Positions 47,810-60,840 are shown, numbered from the stretch's first letter. The stretch is 64,000 nt of DNA from Epiperipatus broadwayi (GCA_028023455.1 JAQFVV010006305.1:1725001-1789000), one strand, 5' to 3'. The notes: a model not told the origin generated them from the sequence alone. Program-made: numbers and translations.

Positions 47810-49390
47810 GTTTGTGATTATCATTTAGGTCTATTGTTGATGTCATTATTAGTGATCGTTATATATAGTTAATGTATTATTATCTCTTTTACTATTAGTT
47901 TCAAGTAAACTTGAGCATGGCTTTAACTCACTCTAAAACCAGCAATTTTTACAGTATCGTAGCAAATTTACACTCATTTTAAAGTTTAAAAGTACCGCAA
48001 GATGCTGCCATCTCTAGAATTATTTTACAAGTAAAAAATCAGTAATATTTAAATTTAAAACTACAACAATGGGAAAAGACAGACTTTCCTAGATGTTGAT
48101 TGGTTGGTTCTCATTTTGAACAAAAGGGAGCACCTGTCAATAATTTTCACCACTCCAACTTCTTTGTTTTCATTTTGAAAATGAAAATGAATGTTTTAGA
48201 GTGTTTTTTTTTAGTATTTTTTTTATATCATAAATTATTTTGATAAAATATGCTGAAAATAAAATTATTTTAGAAAAATAGTTAAGATTTTAGTAAAAAT
48301 TATTTACTTTTACATGAACATAAATTGAGAAAGAAAATCACTGATGTACTCAACATTTTCTAATACGTTACAAATGTTCTTTTTATGTTCTCTACGATAA
48401 AATATTTTTATAATTATAAATAGAAATTTATTTTTGAAAAAACTTTCCTTCACTTTCATATTCTGACAAATTATTAATTATTAATTTGCTTTTTACAAAT
48501 GAAACTAAAACAAATATAATATTAAAAGATGAATATATTTTTATTGCTGATTCTGTAATTGACCAATCAAAAGTTTAGAGTTTTAATTCACTCGACCAAG
48601 CAGATTTTTTGTATGATAAAAAGGTTAATAATAAAATTTTTATTTATTTCTTTAACATAAATTTTTATTTCTTGATTGCATTCACTTTATTTGATGATAT
48701 TTTTTACATATTGTTGTAGTGTGTTGGAGTTACATAACAATTAACAACATAATAATTATTAGAGGTTAGTTGTTGTGTATGTGTTTTATAATTTAATTGA
48801 GACATGTATTTATAGTATGATTAAATTGGGATTTAAATGTGTATCACAATTAATGGTTTGTCAATTATAGTGCTTTATTTTATTAATGTAGTGATTAATA
48901 AATAAAGTTATTATTATGGGCCTTGTATTTGAATTAGGCCACAAGATGTGTAATTGATATTGGAGGGATGTAAGAGTCACATCTTATATTATATATATAT
49001 ATTTGCTTTTTATTATTTTATTTTTTTTGTTTAAAGTTTTTTTGTTGAAAAAATAATCACATTGTGTACTGATTTTCTACTGATCTTGTTTTGTCTCTTC
49101 ATATCATAAATATATATTTTAAAGTTTATCTTGAATTTTTTCATGTATTGTTAAATGTAATAAATTCTGTAGATCCTTTATTTAAAAATTCATAAGAGTA
49201 ATTAAATAATCAAAATAATGGACCCCCTCCCCTAAAAGGGAGAAAGCAATTGATCTTCACACTTATTAAAATTACTGTTATTTTGTAATTACCTGCACTA
49301 TATTTTTATTAATTATTTGCATCATTTTGGTATACTATATTTATATAGAGGTCTTGTTTACATATGTCTGATAGTATTATATCATCTGCT
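47810..49390. other. AT-rich spacer, no gene seen
   Basis: Includes a short palindrome TTTTCATTTTGAAAATGAAAA near 48169-48189. No exon, RNA gene or transposon motif recognised. Confidence 0.5.
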
Positions 49391-49397
49391 TTTCAAC

Positions 49398-49444
49398 TGA
49401 ACACACACAGACACCCACACACACACACACACATATATATATAA
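49398..49444. repeat. (CA)n-(TA)n compound microsatellite
   Basis: ACACACAC with one C-rich interruption, passing into TATATATA. It lies about 40 bp outside the left edge of the Penelope-like palindrome. Confidence 0.9.
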
Positions 49445-49499
49445 TATTATAAATCGATGTCTGTATTTCTTCAAAATAATTTACACATATTTATAAATA

Positions 49500-50405
49500 A
49501 ATATTTAAAAATACAGTATTTAAAAGCTTATAAAAATATATATGTATAACAGTCACTTAGGAGCGCTTTCAAATAACTTGTAGCTTTGTCAACTATCACG
49601 TTTAAAATGTCAGCTTTCCCATAATTCTATGATGTTAACTTTCCCATAATTCTGTGATATTAATGTTTGCTGCTTGCCTATTAACCAAATGTTGCTTGTA
49701 TTTATATATATCGCCTCTTTAATTTTCCTTTTATTATTATTTCTTTCAGTTTCCAATATTTTTACATTGTTATAATTAAAATTGAAACCATATATACATG
49801 ATTTATTATGGTCATAAAAAACAGAAGCTGATAAATTATCATTATTTTAAAAATTTTTGTTTTGTATTTTGAACCCTTTTAAATAACAATAAGTGTTTCT
49901 TTGTTCTTTTTTCCAATGTGTACCTCGATTCACCTATATATCCACGGCCACACCCACATGTCTAATTGTAAATGATACAATTTTTATTTGTAAATAAAGT
50001 TTTATTCTTTGAATTGTTTAGTAATTTATTTAATGTAGATGGTGCATAAAGTGTAATATCACATATTCCTTTATAAATTTTCTTAATGAAACTTGCCTGT
50101 TGATTTGAAATATATGGTATTGATATCCACAATTTTTTATCAGAAGAATTAACACTATTATTATTTTTATATTTATAAGTAAAAATTTTAATAGTATAAT
50201 AAACAGAATTATAATTGTATCCAACGTTTAACAATTCATTATAATAAGTTTCAATATTTTTAGTTTTATCTGATGCATATGTTCAAAGGTTATCATTTCT
50301 AAATAAAAAGGATTTCAAACCTGCCATTTTATGTGACATTGGTACTTTTGATTCATATGAAATATATCCTTTTTTTGCTATTGGTTTAAGAGTCATATAG
50401 TAATC
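49500..50405 (-). pseudogene. Penelope-like ORF fragment, left (minus) copy
   Basis: Begins in the RT C-terminal part at the codon for the DYYMTLKPIAKRG block (about 50405-50365), has a stop or frameshift near 50280, then open frame 50234-49962 with NVGYNYNSVYYTIKIFTYKY, KKLWISIPYISNQQASFIKK and LFTNKNCIIYN, then a stop where the right copy has K-W. The next stretch, TCGCGRGYIGESRYTLEKRT, is the GIY-YIG core with the G-Y-I-G-E-S-R motif kept. Its inactivating changes differ from those of the right copy. Confidence 0.85.
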
Positions 50406-50409
50406 TTAA

Positions 50410-51170
50410 AGTGGATTAAAACAGATGAAAATTTAATGAGTATACAATTTTTAGATCTCAAGATAACCAGAAACAAGGATAAACTGGATTACTATATGAC
50501 TCTTAAACCAATAGCAAAAAGAGGATATATTCCATATGAATCAAAAGTACCAATGTCACATAAAATGGCAGGTTTGAGATCCTTTTTATTTAGAAATGAT
50601 AACCTTTGTAAATATGCATCAGATAAAACTAAAAATATTGAAACTTATTATAATGAATTGTTAAACATTGGATACAATTATAATTCTGTTTATTATACTA
50701 TTAAAAATTTTACTTATAAATATACAAATAATAAGTGTTAATTCTTCTGATAAAAAATTGTGGATATCAGTACCATATATTTCAAATCAACAGGCAAGTT
50801 TCATTAAGAAAATTTATAAAGGAATATGTGATATTACATTTTATGCACCACCTACATTAAATAAATTAATAAACAATTCAAAGGATAAAACTTTATTTAC
50901 AAATAAAAATTGTATCATTTATAAATGGACATGTGGGTGTGGCTGTGGATATATAGGTGAATCAAGGTGCACATTGTAAAAAAGAACAAAGGAACACTTA
51001 TTGTTATTTAAAAGGGTTCAAAATACAAAACAAAATTTTAAAAATAATGATAATTTATCAGCTTCTGTCTTTTATGACCACAATAAATCATGTATATATG
51101 GTTTCAATTTTAATTATAACAATGTAAAGATATTGGAAACTGAAAGAAATAATAATAAAAGGAAATAAAG
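50410..51170 (+). pseudogene. Penelope-like ORF fragment, right (plus) copy, RT tail and GIY-YIG
   Basis: 50436-50741 encodes SIQFLDLKITRNKDKLDYYM, TLKPIAKRGYIPYESKVPMS and HKMAGLRSFLFRN, matching the Penelope-like RT C-terminal blocks F-L-D-(V/L)-x-(I/V), R-x-(Y)-x-P-Y-x-S and (L/M)-S-H-K. A frameshift near 50735 leads to NSSDKKLWISVPYIS and NCIIYKWTCGCGCGYIGESR (about 50905-50965), the GIY-YIG endonuclease core, then a stop at 50977-50979. Beyond it the frame continues with KRTKEHLLLFKR, SASVFYDHNKSC and NNVKILETERNNNKR (about 50980-51165), the C-terminal part of the nuclease. It cuts DNA to prime RT in active elements; this copy is dead. Confidence 0.88.
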
Positions 51171-51414
51171 AGGTGATGTTAATATGTAAATACAAGCAAC
51201 ATTTGGTTAATAGGCAAGCAGCAAACATTAAGATCACAGAATTATGGGAAAGTTGACATCATAGAATTATGGGAAAGCTGACATTTTAAACGTGATAGTT
51301 GACAAAGCTACAAGTTAGTTGAAAGCGCTCCTAAGTGACTGTTATACATATATATTTTTTATAAGCTTTTAAATACTATATTTTTAAATATTTATTTATA
51401 AATTTGCATAATAT

Positions 51415-53680
51415 ATATATATATATATAATGACTGAATGAAGTTCAATGATATGTGAAAGCCTGGTCAAAATATAGCCTCAATCATAAATTAGGGAACC
51501 TATGTATACAGACTACTCATTTCAATTAATTATTGAAAAATAAATAAATCAAAACAAAAGCTATATTCTACTTTATTTTATCTTACTGACTAACTTTATT
51601 TTATTTTTGTTGAATGTTCAACTAAATATATATTCATACAGAATTTTTGAATCAAATATAAAATAAACCAATTTAAAATGTGCGTATAGGTGAATCAAAA
51701 TTTTCATTAATACTGCATATCAAATTTTTAAAATGTTTCATTTTTTTAACGTAATATATAAATAATGACAATGTAATATTTTATTCAATTTAATAATATA
51801 TATATATCATTTCATCTGAATTATTTTTTCTTGAATTTAATAATAAAAGTAATTTGTAATTTAATGTTTTTTTTTGGGCAAACATAAATAAGGCAAAACT
51901 ACTTGAAAGAGTTTTGAAGATCGGCTTAAGTTGACTTGTGTGTGTATTTATATATATATGAGCATATAACTTTTATTTGATTATTAATTAAATACTTTTA
52001 TATTTTTAGTTGTAACTTATTTTTATATTTATAATTGCTCACAACTTATAAAAAAGTTAAATTATTAATGAATTAAAATTTCAATTATATTTAATTTTTA
52101 TAAATTTTGCTTATATGAAAAAATTTAATTTGAAATTTATCTTTCAAAAATTTTTAGTCAAGATGATTTGGTTGAGAAATTTAGATTAATTAATTGATTT
52201 TTAATATCTTATTCATTTTCTATGCAGTTTTATTTTAGAAAGTCTCGATTTTAAATGTATTTGAGTTAATGCACCACTTAGAAGTCTTTTATTCTGAAAG
52301 ACAATATTAAAAATATGATTAAAAAATCATTTTTTATTGTTAAAAATAAATAATAAAAGAAAAATGGGAAGTGAGCCTCGTAATGTTGATGAAGTTGTAA
52401 TTGTACGTGAAGGGTTTCTTTGAGATTGCATATTTCATTAATATCTTATAGAAATGAGTTTTTAATTATTTTTAAAAATATATTGGAATAAAAAACTAAG
52501 AAGAGTTATCACAAAGTAATGTTTTAAGTTAAAGTATGTATGCAAACTATATCCCACTGAAGAGTAGATCCCTCTCTTCTATCTGATTACAAAATGGAGA
52601 AGATAATATTCAACAGTTTAGTATCTTCTTTAACTTTCTAAATAAAATTAGTAAGATATTTATTTGCCAATCATTCACCAGATGGCTAATTTACAAGCGA
52701 GCATTATATATCATACTAGATGCACATAGAATAATAAATAGATGTTTATTATCTTAATCTTTGTGATCCTCGAGGTATACTAAAACATAATAAGATTGGG
52801 CCGATCTGTTTAAAATTCCCTAGTTAGCTTGGTGACCTACAGGAATTGAGATCCTGGAAGAAGATATTTCTCGCTGTTTTCTTCCCTGCTTCAACTGGTT
52901 TCCAAACGAAGAAAAAGAACATTTTGTTTTGCTACAGATTTTATTCTTTTCACTTTTTTTTTTTGTTATTTCTGGAGTATTTTATCCAATGAGAAAGTTA
53001 CAGGTGATGAGTTTATTCACAATCTGATTAGTTCCATTTTGACTCAGTAAATTTAATTATAGTCCACATTAATTAAATTTATTAGTTAATGGAAATTTTC
53101 TATTTGGTAACGATCTTTATTTAATATTAAATAAACTACAATAATTTAAACATATATATTTCAGATCCAACCAAGCAGAGTTTTTTTAATTGTGATTAAA
53201 AAAAGTTTAATCACATATATATGTCATAAACAAAATAAAATGTTTGTGCGAAGAACATTCGATGAGATGCTGAATATTTAATGACTAATTGTTTATTTTA
53301 TATTCTTACATGAAAATAAGTTCGATTGTTATATGTCTATGTTTCGATCGGTAATCATCGCAGTGAGAGGAGATCGGTTATAAAATATATTATTATGAGA
53401 TCTGTCCAAAAGAAAATGATATTATGTTGGGAAATATTGAGATTTGATATTAAACAATTGAGAAAATATTTATTTGTGTTAATGTTTGTACTACGCAGTT
53501 AAGGAAGAAGTTTGAAGTTAAATAATACAGTTAATATAATTATGGTGAATCAATGAAGGTTTTTAATATATGTGAAATAGTATGAAAGCAGTTACGTTAA
53601 ATAAAGTGCAATAAATGATGTTTAAAGATAAATAATAATGAAGATGCAGCAGTAGTTTTTAAGTTATGTGTTTCTGAATT
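51415..53680. other. AT-rich spacer, no gene seen
   Basis: A patch at 52790-52930 is less AT-rich and has an acceptor-like CTACAG, but the following frame has no recognised homology and I find no matching donor. No RNA gene or transposon motif otherwise. Confidence 0.45.
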
Positions 53681-53682
53681 AA

Positions 53683-53780
53683 TATTTACTAAGGCAATAA
53701 ATCTAAAACATATGCAGTTGAAAATGCGAAGGTAGGGACCTCTACATGTAGGTCGTAACCACAAGCTTATGCATTGGAAG
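53683..53780 (+). repeat. unidentified ~90-bp repeat family A, copy 4
   Basis: ATTTACTAAGGCAATAAA start, TTGAAAATGCGAAGGTAGGG, then ACCTCTACATGTAGGTC and CCACAAGCTTATGCATTGGA. Compared with the other copies it carries four to five extra bases in the hairpin, which lengthen the stem (CTACATGTAG is self-complementary) rather than break it. Confidence 0.88.
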
Positions 53781-53789
53781 CTTTGTGTT

Positions 53790-55695
53790 TTTCATATAAA
53801 GTATTAAGTATTCACATATTTGCTAATAATGAACTGTTGAGATTTATCTATATAATTGTGTTCTATTCATTGGCACTGACAATCTTAATGTATTTTTTGC
53901 TATGTAAGTACAATGAATTAGTCATGATTATAATGACTGAAATTCCATATTGCTTAGAACAGAATGTTTAATATTTTAAAATACTTAATAAGATAGCTTT
54001 AATATGGTTTGTCACAAAATGATTAAAATGAATAGATGTCAAGATATATTGAGTTCTATCACCACATACATATGCTTTGTGAAACAGTTTAGATTACAAG
54101 AGCTGAATTATAATAAAAACTACTAGAGTAAAACTAATGAAGAGACTTTTCAATTTTCTGATATCAAGTATGAAACTATGTTTAAAATGATAATTGTTAT
54201 TCAACTGAGAATAGATTATAAATGGATTAGTTATAACTATATGTATCTAATAAATACTAATTTATTAAACAATTTATATTCATATTGAATCTGTTTTATG
54301 TGGAGTTTATTATTTTAGATGCAAACCTGAGATGGATACCAAAACATCTATAGCACACACCAAGAAACCAATATCATGCTAAAATACAAAATATATATTG
54401 TATGGACATCTATTTGGTTTTTATGAATTAGTTAGACAGTACTAAGGTAGATCATTTTTACACATCTCAACACACATACACAGTCAGTTTTATGCTTTAT
54501 TAACTCACTTATACTTAGAATGACAGAGATGTAATATGACATAATGTATAGTGGCTTTTCCTTAAATGAAGTCAAGAATATCTCAGCAATTATGCCCAGA
54601 TAAACCTGTTGGCTACTTTATTTTCCATTCCTCACTCTAAATTTTCCCATATTCTACTCCATCCCATTTCCACAACATAATCTTTGTCAACTCTATAGCC
54701 TTTATATCTAAATCCCTCTTATATTTTTCCAAACCCATTTCACTTTCTGGTGAATTTTTCCGTAAATATTATATGTTAAAATGCATGTAAAATAGTATAT
54801 TTTATTATAATAAAATTTTTTCTGAACATTCCAGTCACGAAATTCAAAATTCCCACTTTTACAATAGACATAAGCCCCACCCTGATATGATCAGCCATTG
54901 GGTGTTGCCAAGGCTGTAGAACGTTTGGTGTTTTATGACCCTGAAATTTCAATGACACAAAAACATGTTTATTTGCAAATTTATTACAGTTTTAGATATA
55001 TGTTTTTAAATAATTTGCACTATATTTATTAGATATGGAAGAAATATAAATTATTAATAAAATTATTTTGACTTGAAATACTTTATTTTCAAAAATATAA
55101 TGTTATATTAGCAGCTAACTCAAATATGGCCAGAAGCAAATTTGAAGACGAACTATGATATAAATAATCTACTTGATATTTACGAGTAAGAAAAAAATGC
55201 AAATTTGTAATAAATATTCAAAAAACAAACTTTTAAAGCATAATTCATTAGATATTAGAGAAATAAATAATTATTCAGTTGGATATGTAAATTTAATGAG
55301 AATTAAAAATATTTCTTTGATTTTATAAACTGAAAATAATCTTTATAGAAACGATAACATGTAAAGTCTTCATTTTGATTACATACTCATTTTTTAATAT
55401 TTACAGAAACAAAATGTGAACATTTCAAATTTATTTCAGTAGTAAATAAAAATGTCTATCAAATGAAGTCAAATTTATTATTTTCTGATATCTAATAATC
55501 ATTTTATCATATATTTTACATTGACATGTGAGACAAAGAAAAACGTCAGAATAGCAAAGTACGAAAAGGTTAATTTACTTGCCTGATGTTGAAGTAAATG
55601 AGTGTTACAGAGTATTTTATAGCACACATGTTCTCCTTACTATTTTTATGATGACAATGATTGATGGTTTTAGTTGGCAATAAACATTATTATTC
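53790..55695. other. AT-rich spacer, no gene seen
   Basis: The 65-residue frame at 53774-53971 overlaps repeat copy 4 and has no domain. A less AT-rich patch at 54830-54950 gives a minus frame (54958-54776) that I do not recognise; it may be an old repeat. No splice-supported exon. Confidence 0.45.
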
Positions 55696-55700
55696 AACAC

Positions 55701-55717
55701 AAACAAACCACATTGTT

Positions 55718-55753
<36 letters not shown>

Positions 55754-55770
55754 AACAATGTGGTTTGTTT
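55701..55770. repeat. 70-bp perfect palindrome around a TA tract
   Basis: AAACAAACCACATTGTTACA at the left and its exact reverse complement at the right enclose about 30 bases of TA repeat. All 35 base pairs match. The first flanking bases (C and A) do not. Confidence 0.97.
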
Positions 55771-55790
55771 ATTTATATATATATATATAT

Positions 55791-55820
55791 ACAATAAAGG
55801 TGGAATTCCACCTTTATTGT
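55791..55820. repeat. 30-bp perfect palindrome
   Basis: ACAATAAAGGTGGAA is followed immediately by its exact reverse complement, with centre GGAATTCC and no loop. It lies 20 bp (a TA tract) from the 70-bp palindrome. Confidence 0.97.
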
Positions 55821-55829
55821 TAAAAGGAG

Positions 55830-57600
55830 ATAACAGGTTGAGATTGTTATTGATATTGGGATTGTTGACTGACTGATTTTAGTGATTACTTTTAAACTTA
55901 TTTAGCTATGATCATTATTACACTTATTATTTAAATACATATATTTGTGGAAGATGTTAAAAAATAATCATGTAATAATTTAAAATATATTTGTACAATA
56001 TATAAATGGTATTTTTGCATTGCAAATTAATTTAGATTTTTTTTTAAAATTAAAAATAAAATCTGATAAGAATTACAAGTTTAAATTTAAAATGCTTTCA
56101 GCCTATTAGAAAGCTTATTCAAATATTAAGTCAAATATATATTTTTTGATACTTTTCTAAACTTGTTAACTATTAAACTAAATTCTGTAAATAATTTTCT
56201 GGTATTTAAATATTAGTCTGGACCCAAGATTGATTATGGATAAGAAATTCCTGAGAGTAATAAATTAAAAATTCCTGATTAAAAAAAAAAAATTATATCT
56301 CTAATTAGATAATTTCTAATTGTAGATAAAAATTAGATGCTTAGATGATTTTATTTTATTTTACATTTTTTAAAAATATACATACACATCACTTTTATAA
56401 ACTTTCATTAAAAAAAAAAGAAGATAGATAGCCCTCAATTCTTTCTATTAATATTGTATATGCTGATTAGTCATAATTTTTTTTAAAAAGTCATTTATAA
56501 TTTGTAGAAACAAATTAAGCAATTATTTATTTAATTACTTGTTCATCTTTTCTCTTTAAGTATTTTAAATTTATTGCAAAAAAAGGTATATCTGTAATAA
56601 ATCTTGGTGTTTGGACTAATATTTAACTCTCTTATACTAACTAGCATTCTGACAGGTTTCTTTGTTATCATTTACTTTAAGTTTTCAATTATTACTTTAA
56701 CATTAAACCATTATTATTTATGAGAATATAATAAATTTGACCCCATTTGATTGTTATTTTTGTTTAGATATGAAATAAAATTTAAAAAATCATATTTGAT
56801 TTTTGGAATAATTTAAAAAATTAGGTTTTAATTCGAAACAAAATGTTGTTTCATGATCAAATTTCAGATGGAGCAGATTCAGTTTGCAAAATGAATGAAA
56901 TCTTTTTTGTCTGATGTTTGTTTTAAAAATTTGAATGAATTATTTTTAATATCTAGTAAATCTATTAATTTATGTTTTAAAACTAATTTTTTTTTGTAAT
57001 TTTTATGATATTGCTAAATGTTATAACAGACTGTTTAATGATGACATTTCTAAACAATTATATTTCCCATGACTATAATCTCTATTATTCAGAAGAATAT
57101 ATTCTTTTATATTTAAAAATAAAACATTTTTGTGAAAAATAAATATGTAATAATATATATTTTGATTTCTAATAATTATTACCCAATTACTATACAAAAA
57201 TGATCATAAACTTTCCAAAAAATCAAGTTTTTAGATCATCATAATATTTTCTCGAAATAATCTTGCAAAGTTGGAAATCATCAAATATATAATAGTCATC
57301 CATCATTAGGGAGTTTAAAAAACTTTGAAAACTCACTTATTCAATTATTCTGACAACTTTTGAATTGATTTGAAATTAAAATATTAGGAAAATAAATATG
57401 TGAATTTTAAAGCTGCAAAAAAAAAAGTTTGCAAAATTTCTCAGTAGAGAGTGAAAACACAAATTCAATTTTTTGACTTTTGACCCAATAAAACTAAACA
57501 TGCTTATGTTCCCCTCTAACTTAAATTAAATTACTAATTAAATTGGATATATTTATCAAGGCAAAAAGATCAGACAAGGCAGATAGGTAGGTCTGGTGTT
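55830..57600. other. AT-rich spacer; right end may hold LINE 5' UTR
   Basis: No coding or RNA gene seen. The composition becomes less AT-rich after about 57540, which may mark the 5' part of the LINE downstream, but no motif is readable before 57780. Confidence 0.45.
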
Positions 57601-57807
57601 TTTTTCATTATTTTATATTATGGATTTGAGGAAAACGTCCATAATCCTGAAAAAATCACAAAATAATGAGTCAAACCAAATCATGGCCATTATCAAATCT
57701 AATGGAGGTAAAAAATTTCAAAATCCCCAAAATAGTCTCAAATGAAAACATCATTTAAATAAACACAAATCATAATTCATCCATGATATTGTCATTCCTA
57801 GGGATGA

Positions 57808-58736
57808 CCCCAGTGCTTCTATTGTGGTCATAGAACACACTTAATTAAAGAATGCTTGGCTAGGATATGCAATCATTGTGGGGAAAAGAAAAACCGACAG
57901 CATAAATGCAAGGAAGTGCTAATCAACCAGTACAATACCAGCATAGTCCAAAATAAAAAATCAACCTCAAACCCCGATGAAGAAATCATTAATAAGACCA
58001 AAATTGACCTATTGAAGCTTGCGAATATATCTTTCAAGAGTTCTTCACATAGGAATAATCTGGCACTGAGTAATATGAGCAAACAAAGAATATCCTCAGA
58101 CTTTTTCAGAAGCTCTGAAAGCAATGAAACAATAGAAGAATCCTTAAATGATATAAGGGATAACAAATCCATCAGGTACATATCAAAAGAAAATTCTGCC
58201 AGCATCTCTCTTCAACAAAAACAACACAAAAGCATATTACATTTACAACCAACATACAACCTCCTTAAACAATCTAGTCACAGCACAAACAATGCTCACC
58301 CAGCTGAAATTTGTGCCTCCATAATGAATTGTGGTCTGGAACTTTGTCCAGCTTCTTCTCTTCCTTCTTCCATCATTCGGATATTTAAACTGATATTGAG
58401 TCTGAAATGGAGCTAATGATTGGCTCATCCACTCAAAAGGAAAGAAAATCAACACACATGAAGGAGTCAAATTCAGAAGATAAGGATGCTCCATCTGTTT
58501 TTCAGTGTATCAATCATGAGTCCCTTTCAAAAGCAATCTCAATCTCACAAGCCTCAAAAATAAAGAGAAAGATAGATTCTTCTTTTACCTCACTCCCTCC
58601 TGTTGAGCATTCTGGAGATGACAATTTCAACCTTATTCCCTCTTTTAAAAACTCACTTCATCCATACCCTGTCATTGTTCACCTGGAAATCCATCATCTA
58701 GTGGTAGAATCCATTTCATTATCCGTTAATGTCTAA
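57808..58736 (+). pseudogene. L1-like LINE ORF1, nucleic-acid-binding protein with zinc knuckle
   Basis: ORF1 proteins package element RNA. From 57808 the frame reads PQCFYCGHRTHLIKEC, an exact C-X2-C-X4-H-X4-C zinc knuckle (57814-57855), followed by ICNHCGEKKNRQHKC, a second, atypical Cys/His cluster. A hydrophilic Ser/Asn/Lys-rich tail runs to 58416, and the reading continues in another frame (58407-58736) to a stop just before ORF2. A TGA at 57805-57807, just 5' of the knuckle, ends the upstream frame; DIVIPRDDP in the adjacent frame is the probable continuation, so a frameshift is likely there. Fewer Phe/Ile runs than shadow frames nearby. No coiled coil is evident in the surviving part. 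Confidence 0.75.
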
Positions 58737-58739
58737 TTT

Positions 58740-59480
58740 ATCTTGCTTATTATTGGGATTAATATCAGGGGAATCAATTCTATGTTTTGAGTTCAGGCAA
58801 TTAAACATTGGTTCCTCTCCTCTTCTCCTCATATCATGTTCTTTGGAGAAACCAAATTTCATGTGAACTCCAATCCTCACATCATTTCCGAGCTTAGTAA
58901 ACTTTGTTATGCATACCTTTCAATTAACCTCACTGCTTCAGAGGGAGTTTGTGTCCTGATTAATGACAAGCATCCTCCAAATAAATTCAAAATTGCATAT
59001 TAGGACAAGAACCTTATAAGCATCAACCTGACATATGGAAGTAGTAACATTAATGCAATTTACATATACTCCCCAAACAACCACTCCAATTTCATTCGAA
59101 TCATTAACACAATTAACATGATGACTTTCAACAATAGTGCACCAACTATTCTCATGGGAGATTTCAACATGTCATATGACCACTTACTTTTAAATACCTC
59201 CACTTGCTAAATAGAAAATTCATAAATAGCCATGGATTTCTTCCACAAAATGCCTATTCAGTCTACACACATAGATATCAAATACTGATAGATTTGGTTT
59301 TCTATGCAGCTGAACTACACCATGGTCTGGAGATCACGCTTCAACCAGTTGCCTTCTCAGACCATCATGCTATTACTTCAATCATACAGCTTAGAAACTA
59401 TGCTACATTCAGCCTTAACCATTCACTCAGATTGCTAACTAAAGCATCAATCATGGAAGCTATTTCTTCCAAAGCATAAT
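58740..59480 (+). pseudogene. L1-like LINE ORF2, apurinic-type endonuclease domain
   Basis: Starts LLIIGINIRGINSMF (about 58742-58786), matching the L1-type N-x-x-G-(I/L)-x-S opening, with a TGA after it. Then HIMFFGETKFH (catalytic Glu region, about 58830-58865), GVCVLINDK, a stop, INAIYIYSPNN (about 59050-59085), TILMGDFNMSYDH (catalytic D-F-N, about 59137-59180), a stop, and LIDLVFYA with FSDHHAI (catalytic S-D-H, about 59353-59376). Three internal stops lie in an otherwise constant order. It would nick the target strand. Confidence 0.8.
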
Positions 59481-59789
59481 TCTTTTCCATAAGATTGACC
59501 TGTTGAACAGAGCCCCTGAAAAGGCTTGGTTTGCATTCATTGGAATTTTACAAACTTTGATTGCACACTTCACAAAAAAACAAAAGGCCCATTGACTCTG
59601 ATTAAAGAACTAGATGATATTCATCTAAAAATAAAAGCCTGCCATGCTGAATCGGAACTTACAGCTCAGCTTTTGGAACTTAAACATCAATATAAAGTTA
59701 AGCAGGTTGCCATTGCCGAATACATTTCCATCAAATGAGCATAAAATTATCTCACAGCCCAGCATTGCTGGACCAGAAGTTATCTGTGG

Positions 59790-60840
59790 TGGGTGATGAG
59801 TGTTATCAAAAAACTGCTTACACCTACATCGCTGCTAATAGATGGAAGCAGCATATCTGGTCCAGGTATGATTGAATACATAAGTCAGCACTTTAAAAAC
59901 CTTCTACAGAATAACCAAACTACAAATAAAAGTAACTGGCAGACTCACTCTGATGCTATTAACCATGGAATTACATATTCTGATCTGCTGAGGAGACTTT
60001 CTGCTCTTCCGGTCAGTGTTCATTCAGGGATGCATGCCATACCAAAATTCCTAATATCATGCATTAGTAATTTTGCATTCCTGATTATGATGGGTATGGT
60101 AGACCACCTTGCTACTGAGAAAAGACAAATACACAATCTGTACACAATAGCACTAGTACCATACATAAAGAAAAATAAAGATACTACCAATATCAACAAC
60201 ATAAGACCTATCTCCATGACTCCCATTATGCTCAAAGTAAGTGAAGGAGTAATAAAGGAAAAAAAATACAGCAGGCAATTCTTAAACACATTGTTCAGTC
60301 CCAATATGCTAAGAAAGGATCTTCACCTTTGATGGCAATTGGTGAAGTTAGGACACTTTTTGATTATGTTAGATCCAAGCGAATGTCCAAGCTTATTGCA
60401 ATTCAGCTTGACATATCAGAGGCATTCGACTCTGTCAACATTCTCAAACTTCTTGCTCTATTAAGTGAAATCAACATTCTCTCTCAAATTATCCAGACCA
60501 TAGAAAATCTGCTTAACAATAGACAAATTTCACATCACTTTATGAATGGATGCTATACTAATGGTTTCCAACCTGATATTTCCATTCCACAAGGTTCGCC
60601 ACTCAGCGCCCTGCTGTTCATCTGTTATTTAAATCCACTTCTAAAAACATAGAAAATTCATTTCCAGGAATATACATACCCAGAATTAAGAGATCACTCA
60701 AGGTATTCACATATATGGATGATATCTTGGTTATTCTTCATCCCAAAAATTCCTACCAAAGCTCTACAAAATAATAGACAATTTCTCATTGTCATCTCAT
60801 CTTAAATTCAACCCCAAGAAATCCTCAGCATGGAAAATTC
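59790..60840 (+). pseudogene. L1-like LINE ORF2, reverse transcriptase domain with YMDD
   Basis: 59793-60332: linker, then IHNLYTIALVPYIKKN and NNIRPISMTPIMLKV (RT motif 1). 60329-60652: IAIQLDISEAFDSVNI (first catalytic Asp), SIPQGSPLSALLFICYLNPL. After a stop, FTYMDDILVIL (about 60708-60740) is the catalytic Y-M-D-D, then FNPKKSSAWK (about 60807-60836). Motif order is complete. LINE RTs usually have (F/Y)ADD; both copies of this family have Met instead of Ala. Confidence 0.85.

Larger units (their letters stand above)
49484..51411. mobile_element. head-to-head pair of 5'-truncated Penelope-like elements (large palindrome)
   Basis: Left arm 49484-50405 (minus-strand element) and right arm 50487-51411 (plus-strand element) are inverted copies, nearly identical by eye apart from small indels and substitutions. 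The 81-nt spacer 50406-50486 is unique: it is extra 5' sequence of the right copy. Both arms run through the RT tail, GIY-YIG domain and 3' UTR to the same outer end (ATATATGTATAACAGTCACT on the left and its complement on the right). Both are truncated at the 5' end. The size and identity would allow a large cruciform. Confidence 0.92.

Noticed and set aside
52853-52960. Possible exon after ACCTACAG
   Set aside because: Readable frame for about 25 codons but no recognised family and no convincing donor.
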